From NCBI RefSeq assembly GCF_021018895.1, contig NC_079386.1, forward strand, positions 15,403,552 through 15,467,551: a DNA stretch of 64,000 nucleotides, given 5' to 3'. The position numbers were made by a program, and so were the translations under genes. Of the stretch, positions 1-11,384 are shown piece by piece (within the stretch, counting starts at the first letter, position 1; the number at the start of each line of letters is the position of its first letter). The DNA comes from Seriola aureovittata. Its lineage: Eukaryota; Chordata; Actinopteri; Carangiformes; Carangidae. A model generated the notes under the pieces. The model ran no database searches. It saw only the letters and a program-made list of their open reading frames with translations, and was not told the DNA's origin.

Positions 1-434
1 TGGTTCAAACAGGAGACTTCATAGTTTTGAATAAAATGCTTATTAGGTTTGGTTTGGGCAGATTAACATAGATCTGCTTGTGTAGCTTGTTGCCACACTA
101 GCGCAGACTTTGATCATATGTACATCCCCACTGTGCAACATAAAAGCAGATCTAGGCAGGAAGCCAGAGACCATGATGGCAAAGTGCAACATCAAGACAC
201 CAGGCCGACAAGCGTTAACTGGATGCGAGAGCTGTATGTGTGTGGAGCGATGATGCTCCTGTGTGGTCCGCTCAGCAAATGAAGAGCGTTTCCTGACTAA
301 ATCAGAGCTGCTAATTTATCTTTAACTAAACATTTTATTCTAGTTAAACCAACAACTCACTTTTCTTGGCAAGAGCTAGATGAGAGGATCAAATACCACT
401 CGCATATACGTCCTTTAAATGTCAGCACAGCACT
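1..434. other. Unique non-coding sequence
   Basis: I see no exon, RNA gene or simple repeat here. The last part is AT-rich and runs into the dispersed repeat beginning near 435, which may extend further left in eroded form. Confidence 0.5.
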
Positions 435-583
435 CCTAACAGCTAATTAACTAGCTTGTTTAATCTGTACTTTATGCTAGGCTAAGCAAACAGATACAAG
501 GATGGTATAAATCCTCTTATTTAACTGTCTGCAAGGAAGTGAACACATCTTTTTCCCAAAATGACAAACTACTCCTTCAAGTT
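435..583 (+). repeat. Dispersed teleost repeat, family E (eroded copy)
   Basis: The segment contains 'GCTAGGCTAAGC' (about 476) and ends in 'CCCAAAATGACAAACTACTC' (556-575). The GCTAAGCTAA word recurs at 44610-44672. From memory, the order of words (CTAATTAA, TTTAATCTGTAC, GCTAAGC, then CCAAAATG-CAAACTA-TCCTT) matches a short non-autonomous element common in percomorph fish; the family name is unknown to me. The small open frame starting at 539 lies in this repeat and its flank and is not a gene. Confidence 0.6.
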
Positions 584-2228
584 TCCGTCAGCGCAATTTT
601 CTTTATCACTTCAGCCACGATAGCACCACCGCTAATGCTAACAACGCAATCCTGCTTCTCTTTATTATTAGCCTATAAACAAAGCAGAAACGTAAACTGT
701 ATCTCAGAGGAGTGTGAAGACAAGCGTTAAAACTTTCATTCACTGGTATGGCTACAATTACAAACTGAGCATTTCGTTGAATCCAGTTTTCGATTCGTGT
801 GGACACAAGCTAACCACATAGCTAGCCAACGATGTCCAGCACCGCAAAGGAAAACTGCTGTGTTGGTGAAAGTCCCAGTGAAATGACAACGCTGGAAGAA
901 TAAGAAACAACTGTAAAGAGAATATTATGAATGACTTCAATCTCCAGAACCGCTGCAGAGGTGATAATATCACACAGAATGATAAGTAGCTGCGGCCGCT
1001 AGCTATGAAAGAAGCCTGGGAGTCGGTTTTGGATGAGTTTTCAAAGCAAAACAAGATGACATATATGCAGCCAAACTGCCGGTAAATCAATCCATTTCAG
1101 ATGCTGCTATATGGCACAAAACTTAATCTCACCAATGTACTCTCCGTGGTGATTTGATTACCTTCAATTTAAAGTCCCTTTTTTAAATGAACTGCCGTTT
1201 TTGTCCTCTGCAGCGCTCAGGAGTGAGTGCCCTTCACACAAATCACTGACCTCTCCATCATGTATTCGTCTGTCGCCCCACGTCTCATCCAGGGGAGAAA
1301 ATAAATGTGTTTGTGTTGAAGATCAAATTCTAATAAAGTTATTGGCCTCGACAGCGTGAAGGCGGGTGATGGAGGAACGCTGGGACAAACACAAACAGAT
1401 AACAGAGCTAATCCTCCAAAACAAGCCAGAGTGCAAAAGTGAAACAAACGAGGGTATGGGCACCAACATGTCAAATTCAGTTTCTATTTTCTTTTAACAC
1501 TGATACAAACAACACAGGTGGAACACTGTCTAAAATGCCCTTGTACCAAAATGAAAGTTGGAGAGAAACACTGAGGTTAGACAGAGATACAAGGCATGAG
1601 TGTATGGGTTGAAAACAAAAAGAGGAGCAGCGATGAGAGACCTCTTTGATGAAAGTGGAATCGTGGAATGAAATACAGAGGACGTCTTTGAAGTGAGGCT
1701 GACCCGTCCAAAGCATGTGATGTGAAGTCGTTTATTGCCGCACATGTTCACTTTTATCGTCTTTTTACTGCCTCGATTTGTGACGGTATCAGAGCGCTCC
1801 CCTGCTGCAGCAAGTACCTGAACCCACCGGAGATCAAAGGGGAGCGGGCGAGAGGAGAGGAAGGTGAGACGCAGTTTAAGTGATTATGACGAACGCTGCC
1901 CTTCACTCATGTCGCTTCAGCAGATATTTGAAGTTGCACTCAGCCCCCTAACCCATAGACCCTATACTGCAGATGTAAAACTTAATAAGGTTAAAATAAA
2001 ATAAAAGGTTAAAAAATACCTCTTTTAAATGCTCAGTAAATTCCTAAAACAGCTGGGCACTGCAGTTTTTAGGAATCGTGACTCGAACATGAGGAAACGT
2101 TGCATTTGTTTGGAACTATTTTCAGCAGCGGAATAAACAAAGGTTGCCATCTTCCATGTGAAGAAATAAGGGACAGCTTAACAATTATGATACGTGTGTC
2201 CTCGCCACTGGCATCGGATGAAAACCTC

Positions 2229-2232
<4 letters not shown>
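584..2232. other. Unique non-coding sequence, no gene recognised
   Basis: This is 1.65 kb of mixed sequence without simple repeats. Short open frames occur on both strands but none has recognisable protein features. The only notable point is a splice-like pair around 1211-1228: a pyrimidine tract ending CTGCAG, nine bases, then GTGAGT. It is treated as a weak finding. Confidence 0.5.

Positions 2233-2276
<44 letters not shown>
2233..2276. repeat. (TG)22 microsatellite
   Basis: This is 44 bp of uninterrupted TG, followed by GAGACGGGG. It is pure and long, so it is probably length-polymorphic. The open frames across it on both strands (poly Cys-Val or Thr-His) are artefacts of the repeat. Confidence 0.98.
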
Positions 2277-2278
<2 letters not shown>

Positions 2279-3269
2279 ACGGGGAGAAAGAAAGACTGTG
2301 TTGGTTGCACGACGGAGGTCACGCGGCGCACTCGATTCTCCTGTGACCAGGTATGCAGCGACATATTGTGTGCGTTTCGGTTTCCTCGAGTGAGAGAGCA
2401 GAGCAAACACGTTCCTCAATCTCTCAGATTAGAGCGAGAGAGTGGATTCGACCGTCCTTATCAACGGCAGAGCGGAGCAAATGGGAGTAAGTGTTTCTCA
2501 CCTAGACAGATGGAAAAACACACAATCAATCATAGCACAGGAGGAAAGGTGTGGGTATCTCGCTGCTTCGCTACACCACTTGTTTTTCTGTTTTACCAAA
2601 CCACATCCTGCTGTGTGTGAACATAAGTGATTAAAAACTGCTCATCGTTATTTTCTGTTTGGCGCGCAGTCATGAGTTTCCACAAGGTTTTTCTTGGCAT
2701 TTCTCTCATGTACCCGACCCGGCCTCAGATGATTTGGCCTCTCCGGAGCTTCTCTCAACTGCTGCTTTAATTCCTCACTCCTCAAAGTGATGATTGCCAA
2801 ATTAGGATGATTGCCAGACATTTTCATAGAAGACGAAAACTTATAATTGATATTCCATGATGAAATTAGCAGGCTAATTGTGATTAAACTCTACCTTCAG
2901 TAATTTCAGGCATGTGGGGAACACGGGGGGAGAAACCTGTGGCTCACTGTAAATAGTTTCACATCCTCCTTTATTTTAACTAATTCTTCACACAGCATGT
3001 GTTTGGAAACTAGTAGTTGAATAAATGGAGTAACTAACTTCTTAGTGTGCGCAACGACTGTCTTGATTTAGTATTAAGGCTCATTTAATTACACCTCTAC
3101 ATGGATCGAGCTGTAATATCAATGTGTGTAATAATCAGTGTGAGTAATAAAGCTGGAAAAACAGAGACCTGCTGGGAAATGTAGGCACATCAACTGGAAG
3201 TCAGTCCAGCTTGTCTGTTTTCTCTCTGTGAATTGGAGTGTGTGTACAAATGTTTGCCCTGTGTTCTTG

Positions 3270-3271
<2 letters not shown>
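2277..3271. other. Unique non-coding sequence
   Basis: I recognise no exon or repeat family. AT-rich stretches around 2810-3010 could be regulatory or simply neutral. Confidence 0.45.

Positions 3272-3318
<47 letters not shown>
3272..3318. repeat. (TG)23 microsatellite, left arm of inverted pair
   Basis: This is 47 bp of pure TG. It lies 120 bp upstream of a long (AC)n array of opposite orientation (3439-3506), so the two can pair as the arms of a hairpin in single-stranded DNA or RNA. Confidence 0.98.
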
Positions 3319-3321
<3 letters not shown>

Positions 3322-3352
3322 CATGTATGCACCAGTGGCACCTTCAAAAGGG

Positions 3353-3366
3353 GCAGTAGGGGGCAG
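3353..3366 (+). promoter_or_regulatory. CTCF-like site
   Basis: The sequence GCAGTAGGGGGCAG matches the vertebrate CTCF core CCASYAGRKGGCRS at 13 of 14 positions; only the first base differs. It sits in the 120-bp spacer between the TG and AC arrays. Motif match only: CTCF binding is an inference, and GGGGGCAG words also occur by chance. Confidence 0.4.
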
Positions 3367-3400
3367 ACAGCAGGCATCTGTTCACACAGCCAGCCTGCTG

Positions 3401-3418
3401 ACACAAACACACACACAC

Positions 3419-3506
<88 letters not shown>
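3401..3506. repeat. Compound (CA)n(TA)n(CA)34 microsatellite
   Basis: The locus is ACACAAACACACACAC, then a short AT block, then ACACATAT, then 68 bp of pure AC (3439-3506), one of the longest pure arrays in the window. The interrupted left part suggests an older array with a younger expansion on its right. Confidence 0.97.
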
Positions 3507-3507
<1 letters not shown>

Positions 3508-3574
3508 AAAACCCCAGTTGAACCCCATGTTCCTGTTTGACAGGGTGAATCTGACAGGCTAAGTCCTTCAATGT

Positions 3575-3679
3575 GTTTGTGCATGTGAGCGCGTGTGTGT
3601 GTGTGTGTGTGGTTTGACATTAGTCTGTCATGGCCAGGGGGGTGCTCCATTGTGTTTGTGTGTGTGTGTGTGTGTGTGT
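3575..3679. repeat. Two short (GT)n tracts
   Basis: Pure GT runs at 3593-3611 and 3657-3679 are separated by 45 bp of unique sequence. With the arrays at 3272 and 3439 they make a 400-bp microsatellite cluster. Confidence 0.93.
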
Positions 3680-5203
3680 ACCTAAATTCTGGAAACGCTC
3701 TGTTGAAGCAGATTTTTTAAATAATGTCACAGGAAAAAAAGGTTTCCAGACAGGAAGACAGATGCATCACCAGCCGCACGGTTGTTTGAATAAACAATGT
3801 AAATATATATAAAATGATTCAGTCGAATGCAGTTTCGCTGACTGTGAATGAACGGATGAACCTCTCCTATCTGATGACATAAGATTCAGATTTTACAGAG
3901 GAAACATCTTTGGTTTTAGTGTCTGCACTGGTCAGCTTTGTAGGTTGTTTCAAGGTAAATGAGATACCTGGTTGTTTTGGTGGGAAACCATTCAACAAGG
4001 TGGAGACACAGCCATACTTCTCTGGAGGCAGAAGGGATCCATCTGTCTGTCGAGGTGTAATTAAGCCCACAGGTAGTTTTGAAGGAGACATATGGCCTCC
4101 TCTGTGCACTGAGCACCAGTGGGTTCTTCAGTTAATCCGTCATCTCCCGCTGCAGTGTAGCTCAACTGACTCAACTCACCTGAGCCACACAATTCACTTT
4201 GAAAGGAAACAGCTAAGAGCTGCAATCAGCGCTGCCTGGACCCAAAACATTTCCTTTTTCAACACTTGAATTATTTTCATCGACTTCAAAACTAAATGAC
4301 ATCCCATAAAAACTCCCTGCAGGCTTTGATGAAGCTGATACTGGGTGCAGTCCCCTTGAAATCAGCCAATAATTAGGGTCTGACTCTGCTGGTGTCGTTA
4401 TCCAGCATCATACGGCAACACGTGCAACAAACTTATAGTAGCTGACCCGGTCAGACAGATAATTTTGTTAGAAGAAAGATGAGTGCGAGTAAGAATCGGA
4501 CAAAGAGTAGAGCCATTTCTTATTTCCTCCTCCTCCTGAGCCGTCTGTGCCTGCGGGCGAGCTGAAGTAGACAATCCCACAGTGACGGGAATGAAAAAAC
4601 TGATTCAGCCAGCTGGCTTTTGACACCTGGTCTCTTATTCCCTCCCTTAGGATTTATAGACCGGCAAGGACAGGACAAGTAAGGGTTTGACAGAAAATAA
4701 GTATCGTGGGGATACAGGGAAACGTAACATTAGGCGAATAAGGTATAATAAGTGCAGAGAGGGACGAGGGAGCTCGAGTCGAAGGCGAGGAGTTGGATGA
4801 AGCTGAGGAGAGATGTTTAGGGGAAGAATCGATGACAGAGGAAGCAGAGAAAAAAGAAAGGCCGTAATGTGCCAATTTCAAATCAATAAATCTTTATTCT
4901 TCTACCTTCTATCACACAACAATATCATCACTATTGAACTGACAAAAGCTTTACTATTGCCGCTGCTAAACACCCCGGGGCCGTTTCATCTTAGCAAGTA
5001 AATTCCCATCAGGAGCTGCGACGGTTGAGCACACAGACGAGCCGTCACTGTGCACTGGCTGCCACGATGAACTGAGAGCACTGCTTATGGTCAAAGTCAA
5101 AGTCCACTAAAAGAAAAACACATCACAATCCTGCCAGAACAGACGATGGCGAGTTACTCCTCCGCCCTGCGTGTTTTTATTAAACACGGTTTTCTGCCTC
5201 CAT
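3680..5203. other. Unique non-coding sequence, no gene recognised
   Basis: A + strand frame is open for about 119 codons (3910-4269) but shows no known domain and no good start. A minus-strand CAG|GTGAGT donor consensus lies at about 4176-4184, without a recognisable exon. A short purine-rich patch occupies about 4735-4865. Confidence 0.45.
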
Positions 5204-5415
5204 CAGTTCAAGTCCAAGTGGACGCTGTGTTCCAGACGTGATGAGATTCCCTCCAGGCTTTCCTGATATATCACGTTCACAAGAATGAGACATGAGACGT
5301 TAGGTCAGCGTGACCTTGACCTTTAACCTTTAAGCCACCAAATTCTGATTAGTTCTTCCTTGAGTCAAAGTGAATGTTTGTTGTTTGAAGGGAATTACTG
5401 AGATAATTCAAATAT
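5204..5415 (+). repeat. Dispersed repeat family A, copy 1 (fragment)
   Basis: It contains GTTCAAGTCCAAGTGGACG, ATATATCACGTTCACAAGAA, TGACCTTGACCTTTAACC and TTCCTTGAGTCAAAGTGAA, the same ordered words as at 12140-12708 and 51233-51585. Two internal units are partly present. The AGGTCA-type half-sites at 5317-5329 form a one-mismatch DR1 nuclear receptor element. The element is non-coding; its family is abundant in fish by my recollection. Confidence 0.75.
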
Positions 5416-7675
5416 GTCTCTGAAATGTGGCGCACAAATAATGAATTATAAAAATGAACATGAAGAAATCAAATTAATTTCCGTAAAGTACATAATTAAT
5501 TCCGCCGCTGCTTCCGTTTATTCTTTTCTTAATAAAAGTCTGTTTGTTAGAGCGGGCTGGTCGTGAGAGTCTGACTGACTCGCTGTTACTCTGAGAAGAC
5601 CTTGGCTGACGTTCAGTTTCATCTGTCCATCTCAATTCTCTTTTTATTTTCCTGTTATCTGTGTGATTTATTTTCCTCGGCATTTCTCTCACAACTCATT
5701 TGCTTTTCATTCTCCATCTGTTGTTTTCCCTCTCTTTCATTGATTGCCCTTGTGTCTGTCGGTAATTCCAAAATACTAAATAACGTGACACTTCGATTCA
5801 CGGTTGGGAAACAAATGGCGAAATACTTCTTTTTCTGTGCAATTTGTTTCTTCATTTCAGTCTTTTCTAACAAGAGAGAGGAGAAGCTGAAAAGCACTTT
5901 AGCACATTCATTACAATGAGATTTGTTTAATGAGCATTAAAATAATTAGTTACTTCATCTAATAAACCTGCACACACCCAAGGACAGGATCGAACTAAAA
6001 GATGTACAGAACAAAACAACAAACATAATCAATACGCAATCTCTTATCGGCGGCTGATCAACAATCCCAGACTTCTACCGATAATTAATCAAGTGAAATT
6101 GCATCAAAAGACAAATACAAATCTTTGCCCAGGTCAGGCAGCTGCGAGAGGATGCCCCTTTTTGTCTTCATGCGTCACAAACCGAAAGACTTAAACTTGT
6201 GCAGCAGATCGCCAAAGATCTGAAGCGGGAGTCGAAATCTTCCTAAGCTCTTCCAGAGTCTGTCTGAGCGTTTGCTTCGGTCTGGCTGGAGGCCAGATGT
6301 AGAGGGGATTTGACTGATGGGAATATTAGCCGGCTCTGCTTTGCTACGCCCACTCGGCCATTTCTGGGAAAATAAATAAATAAATTCATAGGATTTCAAG
6401 GTGTTTCTTCGATGTTTAAGACAAGACAGAGTGTAGATAGCATCGGATGCTGTAAGTAAAACCACTTCATCCAGCATTCTAGCTGAAACAAATGTGATGC
6501 TACGTGCTAATCTGGGGCTTTTTAGCCTTTCTTAAAACTTTTCCAGGCACGGTTGCTTGGACACAAATGCCCTTATCAAAGTAACAACAGTGGATTAAAG
6601 GGGAAATCCACTCTAGAGCGCAGCCACATCTTGCTTTTAATGTGTAGATGATGATGTGTTGGAACTAATATCAGCTTTTATTGAGCGATTTAAAATCCTG
6701 AGATCAACATCAACAGGTTTTTGGAGAAGACACAGACTTCAATTTATGATTGCCAGATGCTACTTTCACATCTGGACCAATTCTGGCGCGCACACAGACA
6801 CGTTTTTCTGGCCAATAACGGAGGATAACAGCTGGAATCTGCCCAGATGTGGATGTATAAGGGCCGGACTCGGGCCGAGGACTCAGGCAGAAGTGTCATT
6901 TTATTATCTGGGCGGAGTCAGACGGGGATGTGTGAGGAAAAGCTCACCACAGACCACAGCACGAGTTCTTTTAGCGTAGAGCGAAAGATCCGCTTCTCTG
7001 GCTGAAATCCACATCACACACCTAGAAAATGAAATTGTATTTAGAGCCCCAGAGTTTTAGAGCAATGACCCACAATGCACCTGGACTCTTTAACCTCTCA
7101 GCAGCACATGATAACTTAATTCCTGTTCTCTAACACCTCCTTTCTTCATTGTAGACAGGCACACGGCTTCTTGGCTGTGACGAGGAAATCAACGTAAACC
7201 CCTAATTACACTGTTGCCTCCGCCAATAAATCCGTAAATGAGAACGTGTGTGTGAGTGACATCATCAAAGGTTAAGTACCCGTGATTAATGGACTCATCT
7301 AAGATGGCTTAATGGAGTTTTTATATCACGGTTTGATGTTGCCGGAGGGAATGTTACACGCCGTCTGGTTGGCACTTTCCCTGGGAATTGAACCTTTCTA
7401 ACCCTGCAAGGCTTAATGCCACTCTCTGCACCTCGAGCCATGAACACGCTTAATGAGCGTGTGTGTGTGTGTCAGAAAGAAACAGGTTGGGAGAGTTTTG
7501 CAGATAATAAAAGTGACAAGCGAGAGAGTATTTTAGCAGGTGAACTGCACCTGGCAGCGAAACATACAGGAGTAAAAGTGTGGACGTGTGCGTCAAACCG
7601 TCAAACAGCAGTGGAACAGACGAATCAACCAAAGCACATCACCTTCAAAAAGAAGACCACACACAGACGATGGCA
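5416..7675. other. Unique non-coding sequence, no gene recognised
   Basis: This is 2.2 kb without microsatellites. The part at about 6590-7000 starts with TTAAAGGGGAAATCC and is unusually CpG-containing, so it may be a MITE-like repeat, but no second copy is visible here. No frame resembles a known protein. Confidence 0.4.
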
Positions 7676-7733
7676 GAGTGAGAGTGAGTGTGAGTGAGAG
7701 TGAGAGTGTGTGTGAGTGAGAGTGTGTGTCTGA

Positions 7734-7812
<79 letters not shown>
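7676..7812. repeat. Degenerate (GTGA)n plus (TG)37 microsatellite
   Basis: A 60-bp degenerate GAGTGTGAGTGAGAG block leads into 74 bp of pure TG (7739-7812), the longest pure dinucleotide tract in the window. It directly abuts the polypurine tract that follows. Confidence 0.97.
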
Positions 7813-7813
<1 letters not shown>

Positions 7814-8885
7814 ACTGTTCCTTGAGAGTTCAGGAGAGAGAGGAGAGGTGAGTGGAATACAGAGCAAGAGAAGAAGTAAAGGAAAAAAGCCAGAGGCGGT
7901 GGATGAAGGATGGAAAGGATGAGAAAGAAAACTGGGCACGGAGAAGATGAAAGCAAAGAATAAAGAAAGGAAAGAGATGAATGAATAAAGGGGGAAAGAA
8001 AAAGAGTGAAGACTGAGTAAACAAATAAATAAGGCGAGATTAAATGCAGGAAGAGAAAGATGAATGAATGAGTGGAGGATGAAAGGAAAAGGGAAGCTGA
8101 AGCACAGCAGAAGTATCCTTTTCATTAAAGGGAGGAAAGAGCGAAGAAAGCAGTTGGAAAGAAAGTGAAGAGAGAGAAGAAAAGCAGAAAGAAAGAAAAC
8201 GGGAGGAGGCGGAGGATGGAAGGAAAGAAGGGCAGGGCAGTCGAGGCGGGAGGAGAACTCGGTACAGAGAATAAAACAGCCACAAAAGAGGACACAGATG
8301 GAAAGACAGGAACTCAGGAGGAGAGAGAGGAAGAAAATTGAAAGCAAGGAAAACAAGGAGGGAAGGAAAGAAAGAAATGAGGCAGGTGTGCACAAGAAGG
8401 GAGAGAAGCAAAGGCACGGAAGGAGATACTACAGAACAGAAGAAGCTGATAGATACAAATATGAAAGGAGGGAATAAAAGGAAGGTAAAGAGATAAATGA
8501 ATGAGTAGAAAGTTGGAATCGAAGACGGAAGAGAAACATGGAAGAATACGAGAAAAGGAAGGAGGCGGGAGGATGCACAGAAGGATCGTGGGAGATAAAT
8601 GAAGAGGAAAGACGCGAGATGAGTGGGAGTGGAAGAAATGGAAGGGTAGATGAGAGAAAGAGGGAAGAAGAAGACAACAAGGAGGGAAAAGAGATGAGGC
8701 AGGCGTGCACAAGGATGGTGAAAAAGAGAGAAAAAGAGGAGATGAATGAACGCGTGGGGAATGGGAGGAAACCAATAAAGGATGGAAATGAGGAAGGGAT
8801 TACAGGAGAGCGGACTGAGGAATTATGGAGGGAGGAAGTTAGAGCAAGAGACATATATACAGCAGAGAAGAAGAAACACTGGCCT
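7813..8885 (+). repeat. 1.07 kb polypurine (GA-rich) tract
   Basis: The + strand is overwhelmingly A and G for more than 1 kb, rich in GGAAAG, GAGAGGA and AAGAAG. Degenerate modules recur: GAGATGAATGAAT-type words near 7974, 8059, 8487 and 8740; GAGGCAGGYGTGCACAAG at about 8378 and 8698; GGAGGCGG-GGAT at about 8204 and 8560. This suggests an old tandem array. The long minus-strand frames here (Ser/Phe/Leu-rich, up to 256 codons) are translations of the pyrimidine strand, not proteins. Such tracts can form triplex DNA. Confidence 0.9.
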
Positions 8886-8982
8886 GTGAAGGTTACAAGG
8901 TAATAACATTAAAGTTTGATTGAATTTATGCAATGAGCTGACAGCCTGTGTGTTTGCCCGCTCATCTATATTTCAAACTCCT

Positions 8983-9024
8983 CCCTGATGTCATTTTGTC
9001 AAGTGATGACAAATGACATCAGGG
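8983..9024. repeat. Near-perfect inverted repeat, 18-bp stem, 5-nt loop
   Basis: CCCTGATGTCATTTTGTCA is followed by loop AGTGA and then TGACAAATGACATCAGGG. The arms are exactly complementary apart from one extra T in the left arm. Each arm carries TGATGTCA/TGACATCA, an ATF/CREB-like half palindrome. The stem is too short for a typical pre-miRNA; it could be a cruciform or the end of a transposon. Confidence 0.85.
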
Positions 9025-9056
9025 GATTGTGGGAAGCCTTGACGTCGCTTAAGCAT

Positions 9057-9263
9057 GGCACGCACGCATGTACACACACACTGACGTGCGAAGCTTGGCA
9101 AGGCGCAAAAAGGTGTGTGTGTGTGTGCACAGGTGCATGGACTCCTCTGTCATGGCTGCCTTGTAAAATGACATTCTTGTAACTTCAGGTGTGCGTTTGT
9201 GTGTGTGTGCGTGTGTCTGTGTGTAAATACAGACAGGTGTGATGTAATGACACACACACACAC
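9057..9263. repeat. Cluster of degenerate CA/GT tracts
   Basis: Short CA and GT runs at 9071-9080, 9113-9127, 9190-9225 (interrupted by GC and CT) and 9250-9263 alternate in orientation over 200 bp. Confidence 0.85.
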
Positions 9264-10121
9264 CGTGTGATTTTACAGCTGCGCTCAAAGGGGCGAAACC
9301 TCAAAGCAGAGATGAATGAGGGTCTGAGGGGAATGAGGATGCAGAGCGGTTGTTTGCGGATGCTGCTTGTCGCGATCACCGTTCTGTACAGATAAACACG
9401 GACCCGCCTGGGTATTACACAGCCTGCAGACGCAGACGCCGCCGGCCCGTCGTGGCTTTCTGCATCACAGGTCTCGTACAGTACACATCAGATAACGACC
9501 TGCTACGTGTCTGCTGCTCTGCCTGAGTCTGACACACCTGATTTGCATGAAGCCTGTTCTCAGACATTCATTTTCATACCTGGTGACACAAACTGTCCTG
9601 ACAGCAGTAATGCAGGATTTCCAATTATTTCCTTCAGCTAAAAAGGGGCAGCGAAGGCGAGATTTTAGTGGCTCCTCCAAATTCACTTCATCCAATTGTA
9701 GTTTTTCTAGTTTAAAGTTTAAAAAAAAAAGGACTTGTCTTCTGATATCGGAGGTTGTGGACGATCTTTTCACAGTTTTGTTATTATACTAAATAAATAA
9801 ATAAACTGCAGCGGGTCGTTCTTACGTTACCTGAAGGCCACCGTAGTTTCTCCTACATGTGTATTCGGTTGCTAGATGCTACTAAATCCTTCCCAGTGGT
9901 CCTTTAAGATTTGATTAGTTGTTACTATTCAAATGTGTTTCTTGCGTTTACACAAAAAGACTTTCAATAAACTCCCTCTGTTAGTGCCCATTCTCTTCAA
10001 ACACACAGCGAACACCGTGTTACTGGTGGATTTATAAGTTCTAGTTTGTGAACTTTTTACATACAGGACTGTAGTTCCTCTGTTTACACCTCAGCCCATC
10101 TGAGTGATTTGCTTGTTTCAG

Positions 10122-10122
<1 letters not shown>
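9264..10122. other. Unique non-coding sequence
   Basis: I see no recognisable exon or repeat. Short CpG-containing stretches (9400-9450) are isolated and do not form an island. Confidence 0.45.

Positions 10123-10165
<43 letters not shown>
10123..10165. repeat. (TG)21 microsatellite
   Basis: This is 43 bp of pure TG. With the (AC)22 array at 10364-10407 it forms an inverted pair separated by about 200 bp. Confidence 0.98.
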
Positions 10166-10168
<3 letters not shown>

Positions 10169-10361
10169 GATGACCTGGAAAAGAATTCGATTTGGAATCC
10201 ACCGTTACACAAGGATGTTGGGGAATGTGTTGCGCATCTCTTTGTGTGACTTTGGGGTGTGACACAAAGTTTGCACACATGCTAAATAATCATCAGCGAC
10301 ACTCCCAATCCTCGCTATGCCCCACTTGTGTTTTAGCTATTTATAGCTGAAGCTCTAATCT

Positions 10362-10363
<2 letters not shown>

Positions 10364-10407
<44 letters not shown>
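10364..10407. repeat. (AC)22 microsatellite
   Basis: This is 44 bp of pure AC, orientation opposite to the tract at 10123-10165. Confidence 0.98.
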
Positions 10408-10410
<3 letters not shown>

Positions 10411-10489
10411 GTCATGAGTGGCCATGCTGTCATCTGATTTCCCGGCCTCCTTGACTTTCACCTGACATGAACATGAGGCATGCATATGG

Positions 10490-10637
10490 CACCACCCACC
10501 CCCCCACTTCTCACCTCCTTCTCATGTCTATCTCACTCTCTCACCTGTCCCTCTTTAATCCACACGCTCTCTCATCCCCCTGCTCTGTCTGTCTTCTTCA
10601 CTCTCTCCCTTCCCTCTGTGTCTGTCTCCGGGGACAG
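10490..10637 (+). other. Pyrimidine-rich tract ending in GGACAG
   Basis: The + strand is about 85% C/T with CTCTC and CCCTC words. It ends in TCTCCGGGGACAG and could serve as the 3' end of an intron, but no convincing exon follows. Low-complexity DNA is the simpler reading. Confidence 0.5.
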
Positions 10638-11384
10638 TCCCACAGCGGAGGACTGAAAAAGGAGATCAAACAAGAAGGAAATTGTAAAATAAGTGCAGTC
10701 AGAGAGGTGCATATGAATGAGAAAAGATGCTGATAGGCAGAGCGCACGGCGAGGGAAATCTACAAGGAGCCCTGCGGGATGTAATTCACACCTTACCTCG
10801 CACTTACATATGATTTCAAAGGACGCTCCAGGGAGCTGCAGCAACGCGATGTGATGGGAGAATATCACCTCAGATTTCATATTAGAAAACATCCTGCCGG
10901 GGATGTCGGATGGCTTATTCATTTATTTTTATTTTTATAACAATGGAACAGTGAAGAAAACTGACGTAAACAGTCGTGTTAGCTATTCTCATGACATTAG
11001 AAAACATTTCTCTGGTTTGCAAATTAAAAACAGAAAAACTGCATCATTGAAAATGTTATTGCAATAAGACACTTTGGGAACAAATAAGACATTAAAAATG
11101 GAATATATTGATCTTTTGTGCCAGTAAGTGTTCAGTATATTGAAGTATATTGTTCCTGTAAAGCTGGAATACATTTCTGTAGATCCTGCAGTACAATATA
11201 CACTTATAGTGACTCCTGATTATGTTTCGACTCAGGGAGAGATTATGATCTGGTTTCATACAGATAAAGTTCACGGTAGCATCAAACACACATGTTCATT
11301 TACATTTAACCAAAACTACTATCTTTCCTTTTAGTCAAATGTGCGCTTTGTGCGCTCGCCATCCTCCCTGTGACTCTGACGCCG
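10638..11384. other. Unique AT-rich sequence
   Basis: No exon or repeat is recognised. Short frames at 11128-11334 (+) and 10989-11289 (-) have no notable features. Confidence 0.45.

Noticed and set aside
2069..3650. Open frames with poly Thr-His or Cys-Val
   Set aside because: Direct read-through of CA/GT microsatellites, open in several frames on both strands.
7625..8775. Long minus-strand open frames (up to 256 codons) rich in Ser, Phe and Leu
   Set aside because: They are translations of the pyrimidine strand of a polypurine tract, open in more than one frame. Composition, not coding, explains them.
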